Shown here: in pieces, positions 15,621 to 23,981 of the stretch
Layout of the letters: each line of letters opens with the position of its first letter
Numbering within the stretch: position 1 is the stretch's first letter
From: Nocardia neocaledoniensis
GTDB lineage: Bacteria > Actinomycetota > Actinomycetes > Mycobacteriales > Mycobacteriaceae
DNA: 64,000 bases
Direction: 5' to 3'
Assembly: GCF_003182135.1 (NCBI RefSeq)
Contig: NZ_QGTL01000001.1
Location: forward strand, 496,001 to 560,000
Program-made: the position numbers and the translations under genes
Notes under the pieces: generated by a model
Database searches by the model: none
The model's input: only the letters and a program-made list of their open reading frames with translations
What the model was told of the DNA's origin: nothing

Positions 15621-16297
15621 TCGACCAGGGCCCGGTAGGCGCCAACCGCGTCGGCCGGGGCGCCGTCGAAGGCGACGGAACCGTTGTCCAGCACCACGAC
15701 CCGATCGAAGCCGTCGAGCAGCGCCAGCTGATGGGTCACCACGACGACCTGCTGGTCCAGCGAGTTCAGCGCCTCCGACACGCGCCGGGCATTGCGCAGA
15801 TCGAGCAACGTGGTCGGCTCGTCGGCCACGATCACCTCGGGCTCGCGGATCAGCGCGGAGCCGATCGCGAGCAGCTGCTTCTGCCCGCCCGAGAGCAGGT
15901 GCGCCGGATGGTCGGCGTGCGCGGTGAGCCCGAACCGTTCCAGCATCCGCGCCACCCGCTCCGCGACCGCGGCCCGGCCCAGCCCGCTGCGGCGCAGCGA
16001 GAACGCGAGGTCCTCGGCGACGGTCGGCATCACGATCTGGGTGTCGGGATCGGTGAAGACGAAGCCCACCTTGCGGCGCACCTGCGCGCCCTTGCGCGCG
16101 GCGTCGACGCCGTCGACGGTCACGGTGCCCTCGGTGGGCTTCAGCAGGCCGTTGAGCATGCGCGCCAGCGTCGACTTCCCCGAGCCGTTGGCGCCGATCA
16201 GACCGACGCGGCGTTCGGTGATCCGCAGGTCGATCTCGCGCAACACGACCCGCTCACCGAAGCGATGACCGACGCCCGTCAGCACGATCTCGCTCAT
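15617..16297 (-). CDS. bioM: BioM, ATP-binding subunit of the biotin ECF transporter
   Basis: This 226-residue ABC ATPase has Walker A GANGSGKSTLARML, signature LLSGGQKQLLAIG, Walker B VIVADEPT and the H-loop VVVTHQLALL. The Q-loop region reads FVFTDPDTQIVMPTVAED, which is typical of ECF-type ATPases. It sits between bioY (10 bases upstream) and bioN (4-base overlap), so the three proteins are made from one message. Confidence 0.92.
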   Translation of the reverse strand: MSEIVLTGVGHRFGERVVLREIDLRITERRVGLIGANGSGKSTLARMLNGLLKPTEGTVTVDGVDAARKGAQVRRKVGFVFTDPDTQIVMPTVAEDLAFSLRRSGLGRAAVAERVARMLERFGLTAHADHPAHLLSGGQKQLLAIGSALIREPEVIVADEPTTLLDLRNARRVSEALNSLDQQVVVVTHQLALLDGFDRVVVLDNGSVAFDGAPADAVGAYRALVE

Positions 16298-16307
16298 CGG
16301 GCCGGCC

Positions 16308-16901
16308 TCACCGTGCGATCAGCCCGGGATAGGCGCGGTGCACGCCCTTGGCCACGACCGTCGCGAGGACGACCTTCGCCAGATCGCCGGGCACGAACGC
16401 GAAGTTCGACGAGATCGCCGCCCACACACCCAGATCGGTGCGCACCAGCAGACCCGCGGTGCCGAACAGGTAGATGACCACGATCCCGCCGAGCGCGTTG
16501 ATCAGCAGGCCGGGCACGAGCGGGTACTTCGGCAGGATCAGCGTGGTCAGCCATCCGATGACCAGCGTCGCGGGAATCCAGCCGATCAGATAGCCGGCGG
16601 TCGGCGAGGCCAGCGCGGTCAGCCCCGTGCGGCCGCCCGAGAGCAGGGGCAGGCCGATCATCGTCAGCGCGATGAAGACCGCGACGGCGGCGGCGCCCTT
16701 GCGCGGGCCGAGGATCGCGCCGGTGAGGATCACGCCGAGGGTCTGCAGGGTGATGGGCACACCGCTGAACCCGACGGTGATGGCGCCCGGCAGCCCCAGC
16801 GCGGCGATCAGCGCCGCGAATACCGCGACCTGCGCCAACTCACGCGCGGCGAATCCGGCCGCGGGCTTCGGGGACTTCTCGACTTCGGGCACGACGAACA
16901 T
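16308..16901 (-). CDS. bioY: BioY, biotin-specific substrate-binding membrane protein (S component)
   Basis: This 197-residue integral membrane protein has about six helices. BioY family motifs are present: GVPITLQTLGVILTGAILG after the first helix, TGLTALASPTAGYLIGW in the middle, and LVPGLLINALGG near the end. It binds biotin with high affinity and passes it through the BioMN module. The ATG at 16901 follows a GTAGAGG ribosome site. A BioQ-type palindrome lies 16 bases upstream, so expression should follow biotin supply. Confidence 0.93.
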   Translation of the reverse strand: MFVVPEVEKSPKPAAGFAARELAQVAVFAALIAALGLPGAITVGFSGVPITLQTLGVILTGAILGPRKGAAAVAVFIALTMIGLPLLSGGRTGLTALASPTAGYLIGWIPATLVIGWLTTLILPKYPLVPGLLINALGGIVVIYLFGTAGLLVRTDLGVWAAISSNFAFVPGDLAKVVLATVVAKGVHRAYPGLIAR

Positions 16902-16916
16902 CCTCTACACACTGAC

Positions 16917-16931
16917 TTGAACGACGTTCAA
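16917..16931. promoter_or_regulatory. BioQ-type operator upstream of bioYMN
   Basis: TTGAACGACGTTCAA is a near-perfect palindrome that contains TGAAC-N3-GTTCA. This closely fits the TGAAC-N3-GTTAC pattern I recall for the biotin regulator BioQ of corynebacteria. A minus-strand -10 candidate TAACTT (16936-16931) abuts it, so bound repressor would cover the transcription start. No bioQ gene lies in this window. Confidence 0.65.
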
Positions 16932-17086
16932 AGTTAGCAGGTGAGGCGCTCGCGGGCGCACCCGGAGCGGCCCTCGGCCATTCCGCCGTACCGGAAGATC
17001 GATTAGGATTCTGAGTTGGGTTCCGCACGTCCAGCCGTCGCCGCACAAGGGCGACGCGCCGACTACCCGTGGCCGGAAGGGCCATC

Positions 17087-18142
17087 ATGTCGATTGCGCT
17101 ACAACGTTTTTCGAACTTGATCGCCGCGATCTACGGCGCGGGAGGCGACCCGGATCGCTGGGACGCGGTGATCCGGGAGATCACCGACACCTTCGGCGCG
17201 GCGCGCGGCATCCTCGTCCTCGCCGACCCCGAGACCCGCCGGTGGGCGGTCCGGACCGCGGGCAACGGCGCGGCCGACCTTCCCGCGCCGCTGGACCTGG
17301 TCGCCGATCACCTGCACCGGCTCCCCGCCGGCACGGCCACCACCAGCGACCTTCTGCTCGGTCCCGAGGCGAACGGGCTGGCGAACAGTTTCCTGGCCCG
17401 GCTCAGCGACGAGCAGCCGTCCTCGTGGATCTGTCTCACCATGCCCGATCACGCCGCCATCGCCGGTCATCCCGCGGAGCTCACGCTGTTGCGCGCGCTC
17501 GTGCCGCACCTGCGCGGGGCGCTGCGCACCCAGTCGAGGCTGGTCGAGCTGTCGCGCGAGCGCGCCTTCGCGCTCGCGACCCTGGAGAAAGCGCACTACG
17601 GGGTCCTGATCGTCACCGCCGACGCGGCCCTGGTCTTCGCCAATTCCATGGCCGAACGGCTCATCCACAGCGGCAACGGACTGACCGTCGACGCGGCCGG
17701 ACGCCTGCACGCGACCCCGGCCGCGGTGCACAAGCGATTGCGCCGATTGATCGAACAGGCTGCTGCGGAGGAGGACGGCGGCAATGTGGCGCTCGCCCGT
17801 CCGTCCGGCCGGCGGCCGCTGGCCGTGCGGGTCTCGCCACTGGACGGGCTGTCCGGCGACAGTCCGTGGCATCGCGCGGCGTTGCTGCTGATCGTCGACC
17901 CCGAACTCGATCCGGAGCCGCAGCCGGAAGCCTTGCACGACCTGTACGGCCTCACCGAGGCGGAGACGCTGGTCGCCCTCGGCGTGCTGCGTGGCGACGG
18001 ATTACCGGCCGTCGCCGATCAGCTCTCGGTCTCGGTATTCACGGCCCGCACGCATCTGCAACATATCTTCGCGAAAACGAAAACGCATCGGCAGGCCGAA
18101 TTGGTTCGTTTGTTGTTGACCACCGCTGTTTCCGCGCCCTGA
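17087..18142 (+). CDS. LuxR-family transcriptional regulator
   Basis: This 351-residue protein ends in a LuxR/GerE-type HTH (LTEAETLVALGVLRGDGL, then SVSVFTARTHLQHIFAKTKT, about residues 290-345). The N-terminal 280 residues look like a GAF/PAS-type sensory region (VLIVTADAALVFANSMAERL) without receiver-domain aspartates. The ligand is unknown. ATG 17087 was chosen over an upstream in-frame GTG at 17069 because GGAAGGG at 17074-17080 is well placed for it. It converges on the secreted protease gene with a 10-base gap. Confidence 0.85.
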   Translation: MSIALQRFSNLIAAIYGAGGDPDRWDAVIREITDTFGAARGILVLADPETRRWAVRTAGNGAADLPAPLDLVADHLHRLPAGTATTSDLLLGPEANGLANSFLARLSDEQPSSWICLTMPDHAAIAGHPAELTLLRALVPHLRGALRTQSRLVELSRERAFALATLEKAHYGVLIVTADAALVFANSMAERLIHSGNGLTVDAAGRLHATPAAVHKRLRRLIEQAAAEEDGGNVALARPSGRRPLAVRVSPLDGLSGDSPWHRAALLLIVDPELDPEPQPEALHDLYGLTEAETLVALGVLRGDGLPAVADQLSVSVFTARTHLQHIFAKTKTHRQAELVRLLLTTAVSAP

Positions 18143-18152
18143 AATCGGCGGA

Positions 18153-18863
18153 TCAAATGGGATGGAAACCTACTCCCGGCCCACCGCGCGCATTGACGTC
18201 ATCCATTATTCGAGTGAAATTTGCGCCCACATGGGGGCCGAGGCACGGCACCGCGAGGTAGCCGTTGACGATCGCCACCAGCGTCGAGCCGACGACCACC
18301 GGACCGCCGGAGTCACCGACCGCCACGCAGATCTGGGTCAGCGTCCAGGTGGCGCCGCCGAAGACGTCGCCGTAGACCAGACCGCACGTCTGTCCCGTCG
18401 TCCGCCCCTCCTTGCAGGCGACGACCGGGAACTGCGCGGGCAGCCCGATCCCGGTGATCGAGGTCGAGCCGACCCGGTTCACCGGATTCACCAGGCCCGC
18501 GTCGAACCCGATGACGGCGTAGTCGAGATCGCTGTTGACGAAGGCGACCGTGCCGACGTTCCCGGCCTCCTGATCAGCCTCCGCCGCGACTCCCGTGCCG
18601 GCCTCCGCGCAGTGTGCCGCGGTGAAGCCGACGAGCTGACCTGCGCCGTCGTAGCCGATCGTGGTGAGTGTGCATGTCGCGCCACCGTCGAAGACGATGC
18701 CCGAACCACCACCGAGCGTCACCGGCGCGGCCGCGTGCGCGGTCCCGGCGCTCGCCCATACCAGCATCAGCGCGGCTGCGAGGAGCCACCCGCGAGCCCA
18801 TGCCCTCGGGGCACTCTCGCACGAGGGTGCGGGAGTGCCTCGATTACTCCTTGACTTGATCAT
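18153..18863 (-). CDS. Secreted chymotrypsin-like serine protease (S1 family)
   Basis: This 236-residue preprotein has a signal peptide (Arg-rich N-region, WLLAAALMLVWASAGTAHA, cleavage near residue 46). The mature chain carries a full catalytic triad: His84 in VGFTAAHC, Asp114 in SDLDYAVIGFD and Ser185 in VGDSGGPVV. Cysteine pairs around His84 and near Ser185 fit the disulfides of S1 proteases. No C-terminal anchor is present, so it should be released. The gene follows a small exported protein gene by 7 bases. Substrate unknown. Confidence 0.87.
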   Translation of the reverse strand: MIKSRSNRGTPAPSCESAPRAWARGWLLAAALMLVWASAGTAHAAAPVTLGGGSGIVFDGGATCTLTTIGYDGAGQLVGFTAAHCAEAGTGVAAEADQEAGNVGTVAFVNSDLDYAVIGFDAGLVNPVNRVGSTSITGIGLPAQFPVVACKEGRTTGQTCGLVYGDVFGGATWTLTQICVAVGDSGGPVVVGSTLVAIVNGYLAVPCLGPHVGANFTRIMDDVNARGGPGVGFHPI

Positions 18864-18870
18864 CGGCGTG

Positions 18871-19107
18871 TCAGACCACGCACACCGGGTAGAGGATGGG
18901 CAGTGTCACCAGCAGCGGGACACAGGTCAGCAGCGCGCCGGGGATGGTGATGAACGGCGACAACACGGCGGGCTCGACCTGCACGGGCACCGGTGCGACG
19001 GGGACGGGGGCAGGGTCCGCCGCGGGTGCTGCGCCGGCTACGCCGGCACCGAGAGCGATCAACGGCGCACAAGCGAGCACCGCGATGGTTGAACGGAACT
19101 TGTACAT
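18871..19107 (-). CDS. Small exported hydrophobic protein
   Basis: This 78-residue protein has a signal peptide (MYKFRSTIAVLACAPLIALG, AGVAGAAPA, cleavage near residue 30). The mature peptide is Pro/Val-rich (PVPVAPVPVQVEPA), followed by a hydrophobic end with two cysteines (LLTCVPLLVTLPILYPVC). ATG 19107 was preferred over ATG 19113 because the ribosome site AAGGA ends 6 bases before it. The family is not recognised. It shares a transcript with the protease gene and may be its substrate, inhibitor or an unrelated surface peptide. Confidence 0.65.
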   Translation of the reverse strand: MYKFRSTIAVLACAPLIALGAGVAGAAPAADPAPVPVAPVPVQVEPAVLSPFITIPGALLTCVPLLVTLPILYPVCVV

Positions 19108-19218
19108 GGCCATTCCTTACAGATGAACTTTTTCGACGTGCCGGCCCCATGGCGGGACCGTCACCGTATTCACCAAAGCACTCGGGGCCAGGAATGGCGT
19201 CGTGCGAACAGATGATAT

Positions 19219-20127
19219 CTAGAACGGCCGCTTCGAACGAATGACCGCGGCCAGATATTCGTAATCCTCGGCGCGCGCGGAGGAAGCGCGATAGGCCAGC
19301 CCGATCGTGCGGCCCGGCGCCGGATCGGCGAAGCGCGCGGTGTCGAGGGTGCCGCGCGCGGTCTCGGCGGCCACGGCCATCTCCGGCACCAGCGTGACGC
19401 CGAGTCCACCCGCGACACACTGGACCACCGTCGTGAGCGAGGCGGCCCTGGTGTCGCCGACGGCGCCCGGATGCACCTCGGCGGTACGGCACACCTCCAA
19501 CGTCTGATCACGCAGGCAGTGGCCTTCGTCGAGCAGCAGCAGCGGCAGGTCGGCCAGGGCGGGGACGGACAGGTCGGTGCGCCCGGCCAATTCGTGTCCG
19601 CGCGGGGTGACGAGTACGAATTCCTCGGAGTAGAGCGGGATCTCGACCAGGCCGGGCGCGTCGGTGGGCAGCGCGAGCAGCGCGACGTCGAGGACGCCGG
19701 TGCGCAGCGCGTCGAGCAGCCGGGCGGTCTGGTCCTCGACGACCTGGGGCACCAGGCTCGGTAGCTTGCGGCGTAACTCGGGCAGCAGCTCGGGTAACAC
19801 GTACGGCGCGACGGTGGGGATGATGCCGAGGCGCAGCACGCCGCCCAGCCCGTCGCCCGTGGCCGAGGCGACGAATCGGTCGGCTGCCTCGAGGGTCGCC
19901 ATCGCCTGCGGCAGCAGCCGCATCCCCGCCGCGGTGACGAGCACCCGCCGCGTGCTGCGCTCGATCAGCTGCAGCCCGAGTCCGTTTTCCAGTGATGCCA
20001 GGGCCTGCGATAACGTGGGTTGGCTCACAGTCAAACGCGCTGCGGCGGTGCCGAAATGCCGGTATTCGGCGACGGCGACGAACGCACGCAGCTGCGAGAG
20101 GGTTGGCTGATAAGTCTGATCAGTCAC
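19219..20127 (-). CDS. oxyR: OxyR, LysR-type peroxide-sensing regulator
   Basis: This 302-residue LysR-type regulator has the N-terminal HTH ([20 protein letters not shown]) and an OxyR effector domain. The redox pair is conserved: Cys204 in EGHCLRDQ and Cys213 nine residues on (TLEVC), equal to E. coli Cys199/Cys208. It activates the divergent ahpC-ahpD genes when oxidised by peroxide. The intact frame contrasts with the inactivated oxyR of M. tuberculosis. Confidence 0.93.
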   Translation of the reverse strand: MTDQTYQPTLSQLRAFVAVAEYRHFGTAAARLTVSQPTLSQALASLENGLGLQLIERSTRRVLVTAAGMRLLPQAMATLEAADRFVASATGDGLGGVLRLGIIPTVAPYVLPELLPELRRKLPSLVPQVVEDQTARLLDALRTGVLDVALLALPTDAPGLVEIPLYSEEFVLVTPRGHELAGRTDLSVPALADLPLLLLDEGHCLRDQTLEVCRTAEVHPGAVGDTRAASLTTVVQCVAGGLGVTLVPEMAVAAETARGTLDTARFADPAPGRTIGLAYRASSARAEDYEYLAAVIRSKRPF

Positions 20128-20235
20128 GCCTATCAGTGTACGACGAGCGATCGGCTTTACCTTTCAGTACGCTTTCGGCAAGATCACCACGAGCTCACAC
20201 GATGAGCGCCAACACCACGAATGAGGAGACGCGTA
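20128..20235. promoter_or_regulatory. oxyR-ahpC divergent control region
   Basis: The 108-bp gap between the two starts must hold both promoters and the OxyR site. Imperfect ATCAG/CTGAT elements are seen on the oxyR side (GCCTATCAG near 20130). I could not define a single OxyR site with confidence. The GAGGAG ribosome site of ahpC is at its right end. Confidence 0.5.
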
Positions 20236-20823
20236 ATGGCTCTGCTGACCATCGGCGACCAGTTCCCGGCATACAACCTCAAGGCCGTCATCGGAGGTGA
20301 CCTGTCGAAGGTCGACGCGCAGCAGCCCGACGATTACTTCACCCAGATCACCAGCGACGACCACGCGGGCAAGTGGCGCGTCGTGTTCTTCTGGCCCAAG
20401 GACTTCACCTTCGTGTGCCCCACCGAGATCGCGGCGTTCGGCAAGCTGAACGACGAGTTCGCCGACCGCGACACCCAGGTCCTCGGCGCCTCGGTGGACA
20501 ACGAGTTCGTGCACTTCCAGTGGCGGGCCCAGCACGAGGATCTCAAGACCCTGCCCTTCCCGATGCTGTCGGACCTCAAGCGTGAACTGGCCACCGCCAC
20601 CGGCGTTCTCAACGCCGACGGCGTCGCCGACCGCGCCACCTTCATCGTCGACCCGAACAACGAGGTGCAGTTCGTCTCCGTGACCGCGGGCTCGGTCGGC
20701 CGCAATGTCGACGAGGTGCTGCGCGTGCTCGACGCCCTGCAGTCCGACGAGCTGTGCGCCTGCAACTGGAAGAAGGGCGACCCGACCATCAACGCCGGCG
20801 AGCTGCTCTCCGCCAGCGTCTGA
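20236..20823 (+). CDS. ahpC: AhpC, alkyl hydroperoxide reductase (peroxiredoxin)
   Basis: This 195-residue peroxiredoxin reduces peroxides and peroxynitrite. It equals M. tuberculosis AhpC in length and carries the peroxidatic Cys61 in FTFVCPTEI and the resolving pair Cys174/Cys176 in ELCACNWKKGD. The three-cysteine form is that of the mycobacterial enzyme recycled by AhpD. ATG 20236 follows GAGGAG. Expression is expected to be OxyR-driven from the divergent region. Confidence 0.96.
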   Translation: MALLTIGDQFPAYNLKAVIGGDLSKVDAQQPDDYFTQITSDDHAGKWRVVFFWPKDFTFVCPTEIAAFGKLNDEFADRDTQVLGASVDNEFVHFQWRAQHEDLKTLPFPMLSDLKRELATATGVLNADGVADRATFIVDPNNEVQFVSVTAGSVGRNVDEVLRVLDALQSDELCACNWKKGDPTINAGELLSASV

Positions 20824-20874
20824 TCAGGTTCGCTTCTCCCCCATCACATCTCAGATCCCGGAGGTAGTCCCCAC

Positions 20875-21414
20875 ATGAGCATCGAGAACCTGAAGAACTC
20901 GCTGCCCGAGTACGCCAAGGACCTCAAGCTCAACCTGTCCTCGCTCGCGCGCACCACGGTGCTCACCGAGCAGCAGCTGTGGGGCACCTTGCTCGCGTCG
21001 GCCGCGGCCACCCGCTCGGCCACCACGCTGCGCGAGATCGCCGAGGAGGCGGCCGACACGCTCTCGGCCGAGGCGTACGACGCGGCGCTGGGCGCGGCCT
21101 CGATCATGGGCATGAACAACGTGTTCTACCGGGGCAAGGCGTTCCTGGAGGGTCGCTACGACGACCTGCGCGCCGGGCTGCGGATGAACATCATCGGCAA
21201 CCCGGGGGTCGACAAGGCCGACTTCGAGCTGTGGTCGTTCGCCGTGTCCTCGATCAACGGCTGCGCGCACTGCCTCGAGGCGCACGAGAAGACGCTGCGC
21301 GACGCCGGTGTGTCGCGCGAGGTGATCTTCGAGTCGCTGCGCGCCGCGGCGATCGTCGCCGGTGTCGGCCAGGCGGTGCAGTCCACCGAGGCGCTGGCCG
21401 CGGCCGCCGTCTGA
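20875..21414 (+). CDS. ahpD: AhpD, alkylhydroperoxidase/AhpC reductant
   Basis: This 179-residue carboxymuconolactone-decarboxylase-fold protein carries the thiol motif Cys130-x-x-Cys133 in [13 protein letters not shown] and His137. In mycobacteria AhpD passes electrons from lipoamide (dihydrolipoamide dehydrogenase/SucB) to AhpC. It starts 52 bases after ahpC with a GGAGGTAG ribosome site and ends at a strong hairpin, so the two form one transcript. Confidence 0.95.
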   Translation: MSIENLKNSLPEYAKDLKLNLSSLARTTVLTEQQLWGTLLASAAATRSATTLREIAEEAADTLSAEAYDAALGAASIMGMNNVFYRGKAFLEGRYDDLRAGLRMNIIGNPGVDKADFELWSFAVSSINGCAHCLEAHEKTLRDAGVSREVIFESLRAAAIVAGVGQAVQSTEALAAAAV

Positions 21415-21427
21415 TCCACCCGCTCCA

Positions 21428-21462
21428 CTCGGCCCCGACCGGTCCCACCGGTCGGGGCCGAG
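21428..21462 (+). terminator. Hairpin terminator after ahpCD
   Basis: A perfect 16-bp stem (CTCGGCCCCGACCGGT with its complement) closes a 3-base CCC loop, starting 14 bases after the ahpD stop. There is no T-run. Confidence 0.75.
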
Positions 21463-21536
21463 ATCGTTTCCCACAGTCACGACCCGCGCGAAAACGCTGC
21501 CGCCGGGGCCGAGACCCGGCCGGTACGCTCGTGATC

Positions 21537-22238
21537 ATGAACGCACACGATGCGCCAGAAGCCCCCGATGTGCAGGTCGAGGTCGTCCGGGTGTTCACCG
21601 ATGCCGCCGGCGGGCTCGGCAACGCGCTCGGCATCGCGCGCGCCGGCGACGTCGTCGCGCTCGACAAGCAGGAACTGGCCGCGCGGCTGGGATTCAGCGA
21701 GACGACCGTCGTCGAGGACCCCGTCGACGGGGTGGCCCGCGTCCGCATCTACACCCCCGCCGTGGAACTGCCCTTCGCCGGACATCCGAGCGTCGGCACC
21801 GCCTGGTGGCTCGCGGCGCAGCGCATGCCGGTGCACACGTTGCAGGTGCCCGCGGGGCCGGTCGCGGTCGACCAGACCGACGGGATCACCTGGATCACCG
21901 CCCGCGCGGAATGGGCGCCGGAGTTCGCCTTCCACCAGCTGGAGACGCCCGAGGAACTGGCGCTGTTGCGCCCGGACGACTTCAGCGAGGGCCAGCACTA
22001 CTTCTGGACCTGGACCGACGAGACCCGCGGTGCCCTGCGCTCGCGGATGTTCGCCCCCGCCATGGGCATCGCCGAGGACGAGGCGACCGGCGCCGCGGCG
22101 GTCGCGCTCACCGGACAGCTGCGCCGCGGACTGGTGGTGACCCAGGGCCAGGGTTCGCAGCTCTACACCGAGTGGGATTCCGACGGCTGGGTTCGGCTCG
22201 GCGGCAGGGTCGCCGAGGACCACACCGTCGTGCTCTGA
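21537..22238 (+). CDS. PhzF-family protein (Rv2716-like)
   Basis: This 233-residue protein belongs to the PhzC/PhzF isomerase family. It has the N-terminal VEVVRVFTDAAGGLGNALG, the conserved LPFAGHPSVGTAWWLA and the second-half SGxxG-equivalent EDEATGAAAVALTG. PhzF isomerises a diene in phenazine synthesis, but most family members have unknown substrates, and no phenazine genes are nearby. It is shorter than PhzF (about 280 residues). ATG 21537 has only a weak ribosome site. A 3-base gap separates it from the convergent sigma-like gene. Confidence 0.85.
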   Translation: MNAHDAPEAPDVQVEVVRVFTDAAGGLGNALGIARAGDVVALDKQELAARLGFSETTVVEDPVDGVARVRIYTPAVELPFAGHPSVGTAWWLAAQRMPVHTLQVPAGPVAVDQTDGITWITARAEWAPEFAFHQLETPEELALLRPDDFSEGQHYFWTWTDETRGALRSRMFAPAMGIAEDEATGAAAVALTGQLRRGLVVTQGQGSQLYTEWDSDGWVRLGGRVAEDHTVVL

Positions 22239-22241
22239 CGT

Positions 22242-23222
22242 TCACTCCCCCGCGCCGCCGAGCCTGCGCAACCAGGGCGGCCGGTTCGGCCAGTGGCCAC
22301 GCCGGGGCGGCTCGGTGCCGAGGTCGGCGAGGATCCGCGCCTCGAGTTGCCGTGGCGGTGTCCGCTGGTCGTCGACGGCCAGCCGGGCGAGGACCTCGTG
22401 CACGCCGTTGACCCTCGCCGCGAAGCGGTCGAGGCGGTGCGCGGGCGTCGCGGCGAGCTTGTTCTCGATGTGGTGATGTTCGAGTTCGGCGACCGCGTCG
22501 AGGGCGTAGGCGTCGGCGAGCGCGAGCAGCGAGCCGGGCGGGGCTGCCGGTTGCGGCACCGCGAGCTCGGCGGCGCGTTGTTCGGCAAGGCGCTCGATAC
22601 CGTCGGCCAGCAGCCGGGTGACCACCGGAACGCGCAGCCCTAGTTCCCGGCCGATCGCCCGGTAGGTGCGGCCACCGTAATAGGCGAGCACGAACACCTC
22701 GCAGTGACTGTCGAGCGGATCGGCGAAACCGAGCCGGGCCGCGGCCGCGAGCCAGGGCAGGTCGTCGGTGTCGTTCCGGTCCAGTCGCAGCCGCCGCACC
22801 GCGAGCCGGTGGACCTGCGCGAGCAGCCAGCAGTGCTCGCTGTCGACCGCGTCCTCGGCCACCGGCGGGTCGAGGTCGTCCGGCCCCCGATGCGCGGTCG
22901 TGCCGAGACCGGCCACGAATGCCGAACGGCCCCAGGGCGTTCCGAGATCAGGGGCGGGTGCGGGCGCGGCGGACGACGACGCGGGCGCGGCGTTCTTCCC
23001 GTCGACGTGGCGCGGCGCCGCGCGCAGACACCGATAGGCCTCGCGGACAACGTCTTCGGCGGAGCCGCGGCGGTGCAGCACGCGCAGCGCGAGCCCGAAG
23101 GCCGCGGCGCCGGTGGCGCGGTAGAGCTCGCGCACCGCGTCGCGATCCTCGGCGCCGCAGGACGACTCGACGGCGGGCTGCGCGGCGCGCGACACCGGGC
23201 CGGGTCGGCGGTGCCGGTTCAT
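22242..23222 (-). CDS. Single-chain SigK-like sigma factor fused to an RskA-like anti-sigma domain
   Basis: This 326-residue protein reads as four blocks. Residues about 28-68 resemble sigma region 2.1-2.2 (LYRATGAAAFGLALRVL, EDVVREAYRCLRA). About 70-128 is an Ala/Pro-rich insertion. About 129-215 resembles the end of region 2 (CWLLAQVHRLAVRRLR) and region 4 (FVLAYYGGRTYRAIGREL). About 229-300 resembles the cytoplasmic N-terminal domain of RskA (LADAYALDAVAELE, LEARILADL). The RskA membrane span and extracellular domain are absent. The name rests on motif resemblance to SigK/RskA. It may be a self-inhibited or repurposed regulator. A DUF5134 membrane protein gene lies 58 bases upstream. Confidence 0.7.
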   Translation of the reverse strand: MNRHRRPGPVSRAAQPAVESSCGAEDRDAVRELYRATGAAAFGLALRVLHRRGSAEDVVREAYRCLRAAPRHVDGKNAAPASSSAAPAPAPDLGTPWGRSAFVAGLGTTAHRGPDDLDPPVAEDAVDSEHCWLLAQVHRLAVRRLRLDRNDTDDLPWLAAAARLGFADPLDSHCEVFVLAYYGGRTYRAIGRELGLRVPVVTRLLADGIERLAEQRAAELAVPQPAAPPGSLLALADAYALDAVAELEHHHIENKLAATPAHRLDRFAARVNGVHEVLARLAVDDQRTPPRQLEARILADLGTEPPRRGHWPNRPPWLRRLGGAGE

Positions 23223-23280
23223 CGTCGAATTCCTGTCCGCACAACGGCAATTCGCAGCCCGGGCGGTTGTGGATCGGTAT

Positions 23281-23865
23281 TCACCGCCCGATCGCGGCGA
23301 TCAGCATGAACGCGGTACCGATATCCATGACCACGTGCGGCACCAGCGCCGAGGTCAGCGGGTGGGCGCCGGCGGGGTGCGCGAACCGGTGCCAGCGCCC
23401 GCCGTGACGCGCGGTGCCCAGGGCGAGCACCGCGTCCAGCGTGAACAGAACGGCCAGTGTGACGGCGGGCCAGCTCGGCCCCTCGGCCGTGTGCCCGGTG
23501 TCGTGCCCGGCCATCGCGTAGAGCATGGCCGCCGCGGCCAGGGTGTGATAGCCCAGGGCCGCGACGCCGTCGCCGGTGGCGGTTCCCGCCCGCAGGCCGA
23601 GGACGCGTTCGGCCAGCAGCATCGCGAACGCGACGGTGAGCGCGGTGAGCAGGCCGCGCACGGCGTGCGGGTGGGTGGCGGCGGGGAAGACCAGCATCGC
23701 CAGCATCACCAGGCACATGAGCAGATGCGCGCTGTCGGCCGCGGCGTCGGCCCGGTGGTCGGTGCGCCCGCGAGCGAGCCGGACCGCGACGATGCCCAGC
23801 GCGAGCAGGAACGCCGCGACGACCGGCCAGCGCACGACTGCGTACTGCTGCACGAATTCGGCCAC
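23281..23865 (-). CDS. DUF5134 membrane protein
   Basis: This protein of about 194 residues has five to six hydrophobic helices and scattered conserved His residues (HLLMCLVMLAMLVFPAATHP, YHTLAAAAMLYAMAGHD, HVVMDIGTAFMLI). The His/Met/Asp pattern in helices is typical of the actinobacterial DUF5134 family and suggests a metal or haem role, which is only inference. GTG 23865 was chosen because GGTGGGG precedes it; ATG 23904 would add 13 residues without a ribosome site. It is upstream of, and probably cotranscribed with, the sigma/anti-sigma fusion. Confidence 0.78.
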   Translation of the reverse strand: MAEFVQQYAVVRWPVVAAFLLALGIVAVRLARGRTDHRADAAADSAHLLMCLVMLAMLVFPAATHPHAVRGLLTALTVAFAMLLAERVLGLRAGTATGDGVAALGYHTLAAAAMLYAMAGHDTGHTAEGPSWPAVTLAVLFTLDAVLALGTARHGGRWHRFAHPAGAHPLTSALVPHVVMDIGTAFMLIAAIGR

Positions 23866-23981
23866 ACCCCACCACCTTCGACTCGCCCACCCGAGCCCCT
23901 CCATGCTCGCACCGAGGGCGCGTCCGCGGGTGGCGTTTCCCCCAGCGCGCGGTCGCGGCCGTCGTGTCGGATCATGGAGCG

